In this document: positions 21,911-32,965 of the stretch, one piece after another
Position numbering within the stretch: the first letter of the stretch is position 1
Layout of the letters: each line of letters opens with the position of its first letter
DNA from: Ariolimax columbianus
Taxonomy: Eukaryota; Mollusca; Gastropoda; Stylommatophora; Arionidae
Length of the DNA: 64,000 nucleotides
NCBI GenBank assembly: GCA_036924085.1
Contig: JAVGWX010000004.1
Span: 11,971,954-12,035,953, forward strand
Direction of reading: 5' to 3'
The notes under the pieces: model-generated
Database searches by the model: none
The model's input: only the letters and a program-made list of their open reading frames with translations
What the model was told of the DNA's origin: nothing
Program-made: the position numbers and the translations under genes

Positions 21911-22439
21911 ATACCATTTAATTATCTGTCTTTCTATATATGCCCTGCATCTTTTATTCCAACTTTCTGTGGTGTTTATTCAACTCTTACTTTTTCTCTT
22001 CTTCTCACACTTTGTATCTTTTACTCTTACTTTTTATCGTCTTCTCTCACTCTGTCACTTATTCTCTCACTTTGTCTACTCAACTCTCACTTTATCTCTA
22101 TCACTTCAACTCGCCACGACCGCCTATCGCAAACATCTCATTTTACAGGTTGTGGTCTTTCGATCTTCTACCTTGGAGAAAGTCCATGTCTGACACTGAT
22201 AACAGAATTGTTATGAATTGTTGATTATTTTCCTTTTTGTCCCCATTGGAATGTTAAGATCTCTTTGTTATTGTCGTAACTAGAATATCATTGCATTTGT
22301 TTTCTGACTTCTTAGTTCTATCATTTCACCATTTTGATTTCATCTGTGGATCATCTTCACAGATACATGGATTTGCTGAACTGATGAAGTTCTGTATTTC
22401 TCTTCTGCTGATGTTAATTACCTTCGTTTGTGCTGTTTA

Positions 22440-22525
22440 TTTTCAAATTATACTTCTTGTATGCTTCATCTATTAATTATACTTCTTGTATGCTTCATCT
22501 ATAAATTATACGTCTTGTATGCTTA
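22440..22525. repeat. 27-28-bp tandem repeat, 3 copies
   Basis: AATTATACTTCTTGTATGCT then TCATCTAT is repeated three times with minor changes. Confidence 0.85.
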
Positions 22526-22589
22526 CTTGCACACAAGTAAATCTCAGAGCTGTCTGAGGTCCTACTGCTTTCAAATCATCGTCACTTTG

Positions 22590-22705
22590 GATTCCAGGAA
22601 ATACAAGAAAACTAATGAATAGTGCGCTCATCAATCGATTCCAGGAAATGAAATAAAAAAACTCGTGTGATCTAGTGAACTCGTCGTCTGATTCCAGGAA
22701 TTGCA
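22590..22705. repeat. ~55-bp degenerate repeat around GATTCCAGGAA
   Basis: GATTCCAGGAAAT(A/G) occurs at 22590, 22638 and 22690 with loosely similar spacers (CGTGTGATCTAGTGAACTCG). The word could descend from the IPGNE block of an RNase H LINE, but the rest is too decayed to show it. Confidence 0.35.
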
Positions 22706-22784
22706 CATAAACAAACTGGTGATGTAGTGCCCTTTGTCAATTGTGCTCTTTTTGTGTGTTTTCTTTTTCATTCGCCTTGTTTAC

Positions 22785-22860
22785 TAAGGCAGAGTGCGTT
22801 GTACTTTGTTTTGCGCCGTACACTCAGTGAATCCGACGTCATCCATATTGTTAATGGATT
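22785..22860 (-). repeat. SINE-1 fragment (3' body)
   Basis: GGCAGAGTGCGTTGTACTTT and TTTTGCGCCGTACACTCAGT followed by GAATCCGACGTC match the reverse complement of the SINE-1 region between core and tail. The head is not recognisable. Confidence 0.55.
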
Positions 22861-23024
22861 GACATCCCGTAGGTGTGTGACCTTGCCTGTTCATGAATCT
22901 AAGTACATGCAAATTTGGTTTTTGTGAGCCGTGCCGCTAGAGCAACTGACTTACGTGCCGTGTTATAAGGAGCACGATATGTTGTGAGATCCAGTAACTT
23001 TTCTACACGTATGACGTGTGTATT

Positions 23025-23360
23025 TTATAGTTTTCTATTACGGGAATTTACAAATGTCTACATTTGTGGTAGATGGGATTTATAGACAGTTTTCTGTTAC
23101 ATGAATTCAGAAATGTCTACATTTGTGTTAGATGGGATTTATAGACAGTTTTCTATTACGGGAATTCAGAAATGTCTACATTTGTGGTAGATGGGATTTA
23201 TAGACAGTTTTCTATTACGGGAATTTAGAAATGTCTACATTTGTGGTAAATGGGATTTAAAGACAGTTTTCTATTACGGGAATTCAGAAATGTCTACATT
23301 TGTGGTAGATGGGATTTATAAACAGTTTTCTATTACATGAACACCGGAATGTCTACATTT
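23025..23360. repeat. 59-bp tandem array, ~5.5 copies
   Basis: The unit reads TAGACAGTTTTCTATTACGG, GAATTCAGAAATGTCTACAT, TTGTGGTAGATGGGATTTA. Copies toward the right end (23335 on) are diverged, while internal ones are nearly identical. Confidence 0.95.
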
Positions 23361-23689
23361 GTGGCAGAGATAATTTGTAGACAATTTTCCATTACATCCT
23401 CTCGGTAATGTATTTTTGTGTAGTTCATCACTTTAGTCATATACGAATCCCCGGAACACACTAATAAATGTATGTTAATCGGTGTGATGCTATGTAAGGG
23501 AAACATTTGTAGCCGTGCAATCATATAGTCAGATGAGATATTCTTTAATTTGACTGTTTAATAATATATATTTTTTTACAATTATTAAGTTGACTTTGGC
23601 GTGCGTGCTTCTGTTATAACATTTGTTTTCCCTACAAAATGTTCATCTTCTCCTGTTAATAATTAGTCTTCTTTCTACTTAATGTTGTT

Positions 23690-23975
23690 AAGAGACGTGG
23701 GGAGCTTAAGTCGTCTGTCCTGCGCCAAGTGCGTTGAGTCGGTCAGTGCGTTGCACAATCACTCTTGTCATCTATCCACCTGCCTCGCGGGTGCCCCCTT
23801 GCCATGTAGCCAGATCTACCAGCGGTGTAAGCCATCAATGGAATTTGATGAGGGTGCATTCTCATGAGATGGTCAAACTAACGTATTTTGTGTCTGAAAT
23901 GTATTCGTCACAAGATGTAGTCCCGACCATAATGCGAATGTCGTCGTTCCGCATTCTTGTCTTTTTTTAAAACAC
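23690..23975. repeat. Dispersed repeat DR-A, copy 1
   Basis: Similar in order and words to 25240-25460: CTTAAGTCGTCTGTCCTGCG / GATTAAGTTGTCTATCTTGG, then CAAGTGCGTTG / TAAGTGTGTTG, and GGTGCATTCTCATGAGATG / GGACGCATTTTCATGCGATG. Orientation and class are unknown, and no coding is evident. Confidence 0.5.
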
Positions 23976-24154
23976 CAATGACCTTTCTCGAGCACTTAAT
24001 TTCACGCGTCGAAATTCAGCTCTCACGCGCCATGGACAGAGACCATGTTTGGCACTGTTAATAGCAATCCTTATTATAAGGTGCTGGTTGCATTTAAGAG
24101 GCATATTTTTCTATATTAATCATTTTAATATCTCCCACTATACCATTCTCGTTA

Positions 24155-24348
24155 CGTCATATGATATGTCCTACCTGTGTCTTATGTGGTATATCATACC
24201 TGTGTCTTATGTAGTATGTCCTACCTGTGTCTTATGTAGTATGTCCTACCTGTATCTTATGTGGTATGTCCTACCTGTGTCTTATGTGGTATGTCCTACC
24301 TGTGTCTTATGTGGTATGTCCTTCTTGTGTCTAATGTGGTATCCCCTG
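24155..24348. repeat. 25-bp tandem array, ~7.5 copies
   Basis: TATGTCCTACCTGTGTCTTA then TGTGG is repeated. The period is not a multiple of three, so overlapping plus-strand frames remain open by chance (CPTCVLC motifs). Not a gene. Confidence 0.95.
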
Positions 24349-24821
24349 TCCTTGTATTTTTAAGTAAAGCTAGACGAATCCCTGTCACTGTCGACCGTTG
24401 TGTGCGCGATAATCCCATCATCAGTCATGAATTTATAGTTTTAGTTTGGTTTAGTCAGAGTCAACGTCATTGCACAATGTTTAATCTATAACTGCTGTTC
24501 TCCTCCATATTCTTGGATAATCTCAGCACAATGCACGAACTCTGCAGAACCGACGAGGAACCCGTAATAGATTGGCTAGATATTTAACATAATCTGCAAT
24601 TTTTCTCGGACAGCGGCTGCTGGGTCTACTCTTTTCGATTTCCAACTGACAAGAGAATTTTTAACGTGCGCGACACTGGACACGGGCGTCCGATCTCTAT
24701 TACTCAGATCCGAGGAAGTACCAGAAAGTCCACGTGAAAAAATTCCGGTCTACACCTCCAGCACCCGAGGCTGACGTCTTACCTCGAGACCACTCAGAAT
24801 GTATGTAGTCATCTAGTGTAT

Positions 24822-25120
24822 CTTCTTCTGTGTTCGTCCTGAAAAGGGCGTTTGTGACGTTGTGTCGTAGTTTACAGCGATATCTGCTCATTTCGGCCCG
24901 ACAAATCTGATTTCAGTTAGGCATTTTTGGTACTGGGCTTGCCTTCACTCTCCGATCACTAATCTATGAGCCAGGCTGCATGGTTACAGTCTGTTTCCAG
25001 TGCCGCCACTTGTAGGCAGAATATGGTCTTGGTCAATTATAGGTAACTGACCCTGATGGAAACAGCCAGACATGAGTCGCTGGCTGCTGTCAATTCATTT
25101 ATCGCTGATTCGTCCGCCCC
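24822..25120 (-). repeat. SINE-2 copy, long
   Basis: CTTCTTCTGTGTTCGTCCTG at the left, GTTGTGTCGTAGTTTACAGC, then a degraded core (TTTCGGCCCGACAAATCTGA) and a 5' part with GAGCCAGGCTGCATGGTTAC and CATGAGTCGCTGGCTGCTGT. The order matches the reverse complement of 19494-19856. Confidence 0.65.
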
Positions 25121-25239
25121 ATCTAGTGTATAACCGGACAATGTGTTGTTTGTTAGAAATGTAACATGTCACTGACATCCTTCGTTTCCGTCAGGATTTC
25201 AACGTTCTTCTGCATATTCTTGTTTCGTTAATCCCGTTC

Positions 25240-25460
25240 AGTGCCAATGAGCGTTGCGGCGATTAAGTTGTCTATCTTGGGCTAAGTGTGTTGTCCTGAC
25301 CGTTCTAATCCCGCCACGATGAAGGATTCCTTGTCTGTCTTCCAACCATCTTTCAACTGTGTTATAAGCGCGCAGTGGGAGTTGATCAGGACGCATTTTC
25401 ATGCGATGAGAAAACCAAAGTATTTCCTGTCTAGAAAATTGCCCACCGGGAGTAGGCTGG
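25240..25460. repeat. Dispersed repeat DR-A, copy 2
   Basis: Counterpart of 23690-23975 over about 220 bp. Similarity is patchy but collinear. The plus-strand 82-codon frame over it is unsupported. Confidence 0.5.
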
Positions 25461-25675
25461 GTTCCGCCCGGTTCAGAACACTCTTGTTACTGGCCTTCCA
25501 AGCCGACAGACAATATACTACTGCTGCTATATAACCAATAACGGGGCTTGAACGAAATGGTGTTTAAGGTACACACTTACAGTGTTGGTGTTTGTAGACG
25601 TGCACTTATGGTGTGCGCGACAGGCGTCTTCAGTAAACTAGTTGTTCTTCGCTGTGCTGTCTCAAATAATCACAT

Positions 25676-25954
25676 GGGGACGGCGTAGCCTAGTGGTTAA
25701 GTGACACGGCTCACAACCCGAAGGTGCTGGGTTCGATCCCCATCACAGCACCGACCGTTACCCCTGGGAGGCAAACCCTTAGAAAAAAGCAGGAGGAAGC
25801 AGACCCTTACATAAAATGCATGCTGAAGTCGGATGCACTGGGCCGACAGGCGCTAAATAAAAACAACAGGGCAACGCACACCGCCTTGGGGATTAGAGAA
25901 ATAAGACGAACGCAAGGAAAAAAAAAACAATATTAAAAATTTAAAAAAATAAAA
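25676..25954 (+). repeat. SINE-1, full copy with perfect 12-bp TSD
   Basis: AAATAATCACAT flanks the element at 25664-25675 and 25955-25966. The head (GGCGTAGCCTAGTGGTTAAG, then GGGTTCGATCCCC about 30 bp on) has good RNA polymerase III A and B boxes and is tRNA-derived. The body contains GGCAAACCCTTAG, CCCTTACATAAAATGCATGC, the core TGCTGAAGTCGGATGCACTG and CAACGCACACCGCC. The 3' end is A-rich. Best copy of the family in the window, 279 bp. Other copies: 15747 (-), 22785 (-, fragment), 30946 (-), 46962 (+). Confidence 0.92.
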
Positions 25955-26100
25955 AAATAATCACATCGATTTTTCTCATTAGCCTGAACTTTTCTGGTTT
26001 CCACTTAAGATAATAATAATATACAAGACAGTAATATTTTCAAGTAATGTATTAGTGATTGGAGTCTAGTGGCAGTTTTGTATATCAGAGAGTTCTTTAA

Positions 26101-26824
26101 TTAATAGTTGTCCATCACAAGTGATGAAGACCACTCTCTTTGTTCAGCCGTGTGGACAGTCGTATCTCTTGCTGTGTCCGCTGAAATGGGTGACTTGCGC
26201 GGTGATTTGGATTAAAGTGAGGAAGAAACTGCGCCTTTTGTCAACCTCACTCACGGAGCCTAAGCTACCTTTTTGCCAGTGGCAAGACATTCATCGAGAC
26301 GACTGGAGATAGCATAGGATGCAGATTTTGCCTCAGGGTTACCACCGAAGCCTTTCCGTAAACATGTAACCCTCAGGGTAGAAAGGTGGGATGGCATCTA
26401 ACGCAGTTTGTCGTGCCTTTTCGAAAACCAAAAAAGGTCGTATGGACAACACTCAGCGTGTGAGTGGGTCTGGCATCTCTCCCCAGCTGTATTGAACTCA
26501 TCATAGTAGCATCTAAAATTCCCACACGCCAAATTCGCGAAGGTGAACCGGCAGAACTAACTCGTGAAATACAACACAGGTATAAGCGAAGTGCCATTCA
26601 GCCGGCGTCCAGACCAGGATAAACGGATGGAAGAAATCACAAAAAAAGAACGAAATAACAAGTCCAGGCGGAAAACAACACCACGTTTCAGTGAACACAA
26701 GTGTAAGTCGTCGACTAGTGTGAATTCCAGGCAAATCCGTGGTCTAGCGGCATCCATAATGATCCAAAACAGTAGAGAAATGTAGACTCGCAGCCAGTTA
26801 TGGCGCCATCTTTGCCAGATTTTT
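26101..26824 (-). mobile_element. ~725-bp unrecognised retroelement, copy 1, 16-bp TSD
   Basis: A perfect TCAGAGAGTTCTTTAA at 26085-26100 and 26825-26840 brackets a unit that reappears at 44524-45250 in a different site. The copies are mostly identical, with scattered substitutions and small gaps. Copy 2 shows an (ATT)n tail on the minus strand, which sets the orientation: it starts GGCGCCATAACTGGCTGCGA and ends ATCACTTGTGATGGACAACT. Minus frames up to about 110 codons (MDAARPRICLEFTLVDD...) are present but differ between copies. No RT or SINE head is recognised. It may be a non-autonomous LINE derivative or a retrocopy of a host transcript. Confidence 0.85.
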
Positions 26825-27814
26825 TCAGAGAGTTCTTTAAAATGTGTGTTATCAAACGTCGCAACAGCCAGAGAATTGTGGGGGAAAAACACACCAGAAC
26901 ATCAAACAATACAGGTTCTAATCTTCTGCTCTATCCGATTTAGACAATTGCTTCAGTCTTCTCTTTTGTTTCCAAGAGTCTATTTGTATCCTATTTGGGT
27001 GGTAATTTTCATGTCTCTTGTATCCCTACGCTTCAGTAGAGATACAAGAGACCCTTTTCCTCCTAATATCCAGCGGTTGTGTATTGGCCTCAATCTCACC
27101 GCCGTGGGGGTTGATATCATTTCCCCCATAAATTAATTAACATAGAGCTTGATTTTAGGCCCCCGGTCAACAAACGAGATGTTGCTAGTACTCACATTGG
27201 TCTGATGGAAAGGCTGTAGTCCAATACTGGTTTTATATATCCAAGATATAGTTGGCGAAGATATTGTTTATCAGCCCTATTTGTGCTAGTGAGTCTTTTG
27301 ATTAGGTTTAATCGCTTGCTTGTAATTAGAGATTACAAATATGTCTGTCTAATTTAAATTGTCTAGTTTAAATTGTCAAGTTTAAACTGTCTACCCAGTT
27401 TTTCACTAGCAGTTCCTCTTTCATGTTGACATTAATGGATGTTTCTTTTACTTAATGATTGCGCTACATAGTATGTATAGTTTTCTGTGTATTCATCTTT
27501 AGTTTCTGCATTTCGCAGAATACTGAAATTATGAGTAGTGCTCTTGGCTTTTGTCAAAATTATATATTTGTCTGTTGTTAGGTGGCAAAATCATCAGCAA
27601 ACAGTCGATTTGACACATTCATATGTTTAAGTGTGATTATTTATATAGATGAGGAACAGGGTACAGCTTAGAGTCAGTTTTCTTCCAGAGTTAATTTACT
27701 TGAAGTTACACTTGCAAAGTTGGTATCCATTGGTCAGGAATGCCTGTATCCTTCTGATCACTTTCCTTCTATTCCTATTTTCAACAAACGACGTTTTCCC
27801 CATCATTCCCCTGT

Positions 27815-27878
27815 CATTGCCGGTTGTAAGAAGCGACGTTCTGCAAAGGACATGCTAATTACTTTTTTTTTCTTATAC
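27815..27878 (+). repeat. SINE-4 3'-end fragment
   Basis: TTGCCGGTTGTAAGAAGCGA, CGTTCTGCAAAGGACATGCT, AATTACTTTTTTTTT matches 20866-20935 and the SINE-4 copy at 60713. The head is absent. Confidence 0.55.
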
Positions 27879-27879
27879 A

Positions 27880-29230
27880 CAATATCTATTTCCCTGATAA
27901 ACTTGGTCGTCTGTTGCATGTTTCTCTCGTCGTCGCCATACAGTTTTTCCCCAAATAACCACATCAATTTCCCTGATAGACTCGTAAATTATCTCAAATG
28001 TTAGTAGATTGTATACTTCTGCGTGCCTCCACAACACCCCCCCCCCCCCCCCTCATCGTTTTTGTTTCTCTCGGTCTCTCAAATGCTTGTCTTCTCGTGC
28101 TAGTTAGTTAGTTGCCCATCGCAAGCGAAGATGTTGACAGCGTCAGACATATTTATTCAGATGTGACTGCATATGACTGTACAGTCTGATCTGAGTGTGG
28201 CAATCTTTTGCTGGTTACATCACAGATCGCATATCTAGCTAAAAGACTTATTACTATACTATTGTAACAGTTCCAGCCCGAGTATGAGCGTTTATGGCAG
28301 GGGTGATGTGGTCGGCGACTCTGAGAACAAAGGTACCTTAATGTGTGCCAAGGTCACTCTCCGTCTGGACAATACGCCAAGGTCACTCACCGTCTCGATA
28401 CTAAGTCAACAAAGGAAAACGGGGGGTTGGGGGAAAGAATGTGTTTAGTCCAGGTAGACGCTAGGTGTTGACCACTGGCGTTCCGATTTGGGTAGTGTGG
28501 GATGAGTGACAGACAGAGGTCATTCCACAGAGGGCCATTGGATAGCTCTGATACTGCTTGAGACTATATAACACTAGAAAAAGTTTAACTCAAGCAGACT
28601 GGCCATGGAGAGAGAGAGAGAGAGAGAAAGAATTTAGCTATGAGTCTGTTTAGCTCACCGACTTAATAGAAGAGTGATTGATAGGCTGTTTTTACAAATG
28701 TGTGAGAACATGGTCGCTAAACCAGCATACTCCTTCGAGTCTTGGCCAGTCGCTCTATAAGGTGTCTGTTGGGCGCCCTGTGTCTAAGAGAGATCTAGAT
28801 GTATGTGTGGTGTGTGTAGACACAGAGGGAACGATGTATGTTCCAGAGCGTGGGTATACGCAGATCGATTGCGTGTGTGATCATATGTGAGTATAAGTTG
28901 AAAATATTGAATGTGTATTATGTCCAGATCACTCGCCTGAGGGGATCTGAGTGTCTTGGAGAGTGTGCTGAGAGTGCAGATAAGGGGAGGGGAGTGTGCG
29001 GCTAGAACTTGGTTGGATTAGTTGGGAGCAACATCAATAGCTTATGCTTATAAACTCCGTGTATGTATTTAGATAATATTGTATTTCTTGTATTGTTTAT
29101 AATTTCATTGCACTCACTTTAATAGTTGTATTATGAGTATGATATAATAAATATACCACGTGCTGCGTGCTATGTTATTTGCTGTGTGTAATTGTGGATG
29201 AGTGTGGTAACATTCTATATAGAATAACCC
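27880..29230. other. No gene recognised; homopolymer and GA tract
   Basis: A C homopolymer lies near 28038 and a (GA)n run at 28609-28626. CAAGGTCACTC(T/A)CCGTCT(G/C) is duplicated near 28350-28395. There is no coding signal. Confidence 0.5.
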
Positions 29231-29239
29231 TAGTGTAAA

Positions 29240-29395
29240 CCTGGACTCTGTTACACTATCACAGATCTAGCCTTACGACATGTTACTATACTATCGCAGA
29301 TCTAGCCTTACGACGTGTTACTATACTCGCAGATCTAGCCATACGACTTGTTACTATACTATAGCAGATCTAGCCATACGACTTGTTTCTAAACT
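29240..29395. repeat. ~35-bp tandem repeat, 4 copies
   Basis: TGTTACTATACTATCGCAGA then TCTAGCCTTACGAC is repeated with a 3-bp deletion in the third unit. Confidence 0.85.
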
Positions 29396-29939
29396 CCCGA
29401 CTTTATTAATGGTCTCCAAGTGTAGAATTTATTGTCGACCTGTTTGCCAGTTTGTGCAGCCAAGTCTAGCAGTCATCATGTCCTTCGTGTGTTGCACAAT
29501 TGGGCCCCAGATTTTGGCTACAGCTGCAAGGCAAACATCCTAGCAGAACAGTTTGTTTAGAACGGAATGTGTGAACTGCCTTGCCGCTCTGCGTTTGCTT
29601 TTGGATTAGTCCCCAAGTTTTGATGATTTGTGGCCTTCCCGTAACTCTTCAGGGAGAAAGAGAAAAGTGTTGATAATATTGGGCCAAATCAGACAAAGTG
29701 AATAACTTAGAAACGCACTGCTGTTTCATCTGTCTGATTTCAAAGAAAATTGTAACACCCAAGTTGGTAGCTAGCGAATGCTGCACGTTAGCATACGATA
29801 TTTTTAGAAGATATAATTCGGCGGGAACTGGGCAGAATGGACAAGAACCTTCACTTCTGCTCCATATTTAACAATTATTTTGACAAATAAAAGACATCGT
29901 AATGTGTGGTTGTAAATTAAAAACTAAAGATGTTGTTAA

Positions 29940-30172
29940 ACGCCATGCGAAGTATAGGAAATTTGGGTGTTAGGCCCATATTATTTGGTGACCCACGGTA
30001 CACAATGGGTGATGCACTCAGTATCAGTCCGGTCGTATTTACTTCCCAGAATCCAATATCTGTCGTTGGACCTCCCACAAGAGCCGGTTTGCGATCGGTA
30101 AAACATCGGTTTGAACCCTGATCGCTTGGCTGGGAAGCTAGTGCACTAATGACTAAGCTGCCGCAGCATATC
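29940..30172 (-). repeat. SINE-3 copy, tRNA-headed
   Basis: On the minus strand the head reads GCGGCAGCTTAGTCATTAGT (A-box-like), then CAGGGTTCAAACCGATG (B-box). The 3' part (CGTGGGTCACCAAATAATAT, GGGCCTAACACC) matches 52360-52415. Clear flanking duplications were not found. Confidence 0.7.
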
Positions 30173-30299
30173 TCTGTTGTGGTAGAAGTATATAATAGTG
30201 GTTTGTAACTGTTCAGAACTTTGTAAAAGGAGGCAGTCTGATCACTTGAATTCGTCTTACCTGTCCACGTGTGACGTTAGAAGCCAGCCATTGTAGAGA

Positions 30300-30782
30300 C
30301 TTGCAATCTTCGTTAGTGTATCGTCCGTGGGACAATTGTGAGGACGTACACTCTTTTTTAGTGTATCGTCCGTGGGACAATTGTGAGGAAGTACACTCTT
30401 TTTTAGTGTATCGTCCGTGGGACAATTGTGAGGGCGTACACTCTTTTTTAGTGTATCGTCCGTGGGACAATTGTGAGGACGTACACTCTTTTTTAGTGTA
30501 TCGTCCGTGGGACAATTGTGAGGACGTACAATCTTTTTTAGTGTATCGTCCGTGGGACAATTGTGAGGACGTACAATCTTTTTTAGTGTATCGTCCGTGG
30601 GACAATTGTGAGGACGTACACTCTTTTTTAGTGTATCGTCCGTGGGACAATTGTGAGGACGTACACTCTTTTTTAGTGTATCGTCCGTGGGACAATTGTG
30701 AGGACGTACAATCGTTTTTAGTGTATCGTCCGTGGGACAATTGTGAGGACGTACAATCTTTTTTAGTGTATCGTCTGTGGCC
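30300..30782. repeat. 45-bp tandem array, ~10.7 copies, open in three frames
   Basis: The unit is GTGTATCGTCCGTGGGACAA, TTGTGAGGACGTACACTCTT, TTTTA. The period is 15 codons, so one plus-strand and two minus-strand frames of 175-186 codons stay open (for example VYRPWDNCEDVHSFL). Variation between units is a few substitutions, with no bias toward third positions visible. Most likely noncoding minisatellite. Confidence 0.95.
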
Positions 30783-30945
30783 ATTGATATTTTCAATTCA
30801 CGCTTCTTCTAAGGTGTTTTTCTCATCTTAATCACATTCTTTGCCTTACTTTGAAGCCCTGTCGTCTATCGTTCAGTTTCGCTCCAGGTATAGATTTGGA
30901 GACATCCTTGTCATATGTTCAAACCACTGAACTCTATGTCTGTTT

Positions 30946-31199
30946 TTTTATTTTTTGCGTTCGCCTAATTTTTTTAATCCCCAAGGCGGTGTGCGTTGCA
31001 CTGTGGTTTTTATTTTGCGCATGTCGGCCCAGTGCATCCGACTTCAGCATGCATTTTATGTAGGGGCCTGCTTCCTCCTGCACTTTCTAAGGGTTTGCTT
31101 CCCCGGGGTAACGGCCGGTGCTGTGATGGGGATCGAATCCAGCACCTCCTGGTTGTGAGCCGTGTCACTTAACCACTACCCCACGTCGCCCCCCTCCCC
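30946..31199 (-). repeat. SINE-1 copy with imperfect 12-bp TSD
   Basis: CTATGTCTGTTT (30934-30945) and CTCTGTCTGTTT (31200-31211) flank it. Minus-strand head: GGGTAGTGGTTAAGTGACAC, then GATTCGATCCCCATCACAG. The core near 31030 is CTGAAGTCGGATG, and the A-rich tail is at the left end. Confidence 0.88.
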
Positions 31200-31269
31200 C
31201 TCTGTCTGTTTAAATACGATGCAGTGCATGGCGTTATTCTGATCCTGTGCTGGACTTTAAAAATTATTT

Positions 31270-31785
31270 TCCCACTTAGTGTCTTCTAGTTACCCTGTCA
31301 TGACTTAGTGTCTTCTAGTGACCTGACCTTACTTAGTGTCTTCTAATGACTCTAACCTCACTTAGTGCCTTCTAGTGACCATGGGTGTCTCTTCTAGTGA
31401 CCATGACCTCATTGTATATTCTAGTGAGTCTGACCTCACTGTCGCTCTAATGACCCTGACCTCACTGTCGCTCTAATGACCCTGACCTCACTGTCTCTTC
31501 TAGTGGCGCTTACTTCGCTATCTCTTCTAGTGACCCTGACCTCACTTAGTGTCTTCTAGTGACTACGATCTCACGTATTGTCTTTTAGTGACCCTGACCA
31601 CAACTATTGTCTTCCAATTGCCCTTACCTCACCGTCTCTTCTAGTGACCTTGATCTCGCTGGCTATTCTAATGACCTTGACCTCACTGTCTATTATAGTG
31701 ACCTTGACTTTACTTATTGTCTTTTAGTGATCCTGTCCACACTTAGTATCCTCCAATGACCCTGACCTCACTTAATGTATGTCAT
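31270..31785. repeat. ~30-bp highly degenerate array, ~17 copies
   Basis: Variants of CTTCTAGTGACCCTGACCTC with ACTTAGTGT / ACTGTC spacers are repeated. Unit lengths vary (about 25-31 bp). This is an old array. Confidence 0.85.
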
Positions 31786-31946
31786 CCATTCAACCAACTG
31801 TAGTCATTGATTGAACTAGTACACACACATTGAGTTGTACTGTTTATACATGTACTACGTTGTGACTGTACAGACCAAACTATATCGTGTGCTCGTCCTT
31901 CTCTGTCCTAGTCACACATTCTTGAAGAAAAGCTTATACGCTAAAC

Positions 31947-32486
31947 TAATCAGGTCAGGTCATCCCGTAACCGGTGAGGTCGTTGGGGCACACATGAAGA
32001 CATCCTCACAATCCCACGCCAACTCTCTCTGTTAGCGACCACTGCCTGTGACTCTTCTGGTCGGAGACTGGTCCATTCTTTTATGTTGTCCTCCCATCTC
32101 TTTTTGGGCCGGCCTCTTCGTCGTCTGCCATGCACCTTTCCGTGGATGATTGTATTTGCAAGACTATTTGATCTCGATATGTGACCGTACCAAGTGAGTT
32201 TCCTTCTTTTGACAGTTGCCAAGAGGTCCTCAAAAGGCCCTATTGCTGTTGTAATTCTATCTCGTATTTCCTCATTTGTAACTCGATCTTTGTACGTGAC
32301 GTTTAAAAGTTTTCGGAAACATCTCATTTCCAAGACATGTATCATTCGTTGAAGGTCAGCTGTAACTGTCCATGTCTCACACGCATAGAGGAATATTGAC
32401 AGGACCAGTGTACGCATTAATCTGATTTTCGTGCATAGTGCTAACCGTTTATCTTGCCAGATTTTGTTAAGCCGTGCAATAATCAC
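31947..32486 (-). pseudogene. LINE RT C-terminal segment, 178 codons open
   Basis: The minus frame is uninterrupted: IRLMRTLVLSIFLYACETWT, VLEMRCFRKLLNVTYKDRVT, RRKLTWYGHISRSNSLANTI, IHGKVHGRRRRGRPKKRWED, NIKEWTSLRPEESQAVVANR, then SSCVPQRPHRLRDDLT and stop. This is the post-RT region of a non-LTR element (YA-ETW, R-CFR-LL, WYGH--R, GRPKKRWEDNI). It is 5'-truncated before the catalytic palm, but unusually intact for this window, suggesting a younger insertion than the copy at 20518. Confidence 0.9.
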
Positions 32487-32734
32487 GTCACTGAATATTA
32501 ATTGGACGTAGGGGCCCGGTGACGAAATGACTGATTATTGAGTATGAGAAGGACGAAGACTACAAGTTGGTGATAAACAATGTGATATCGTTCAACCATC
32601 AGTTGAACGCGAGGTCATTATTGTGGACCAATAATCATAAACATTGTTTTCACAATGTCCACTACAATGATAGATTGAACAAATATTTGAAAAGTTAAGA
32701 AAATGTAATTGAATACAATCTGCGGCAACTTGCC

Positions 32735-32965
32735 ATGTTGCTTTTATTTGTACTCGCATCGTCTATCGTCGCAATCATTGTCGCCATGTTTTATTTATTT
32801 GTACTCGCACAATCTGTTGACAATATTTTTACTCGCACAATCTATCGACGCAATCATTGTCGCCATGTTGTAGTCATTTATACTCGCACAATCTGTCGAC
32901 GCAATCATTGTCGCTATGTTGCTGTTATGTATTCTTTCACCAACCATTGACGCAATCATTGTCGG
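32735..32965. repeat. ~45-bp degenerate tandem array, ~5 copies
   Basis: TACTCGCACAATCTGTCGAC, GCAATCATTGTCGCCATGTT, then G(C/T)(T/A)... is repeated. Units vary through small indels. Confidence 0.85.

Noticed and set aside
24049..24491. Cysteine-rich repeat protein (CPTCVLC motifs)
   Set aside because: Produced by a 25-bp tandem repeat read in rotating frames.
25676..25770. Functional tRNA gene
   Set aside because: A and B boxes are present but no cloverleaf with acceptor-stem pairing was seen, and the unit continues into a SINE body with TSDs.
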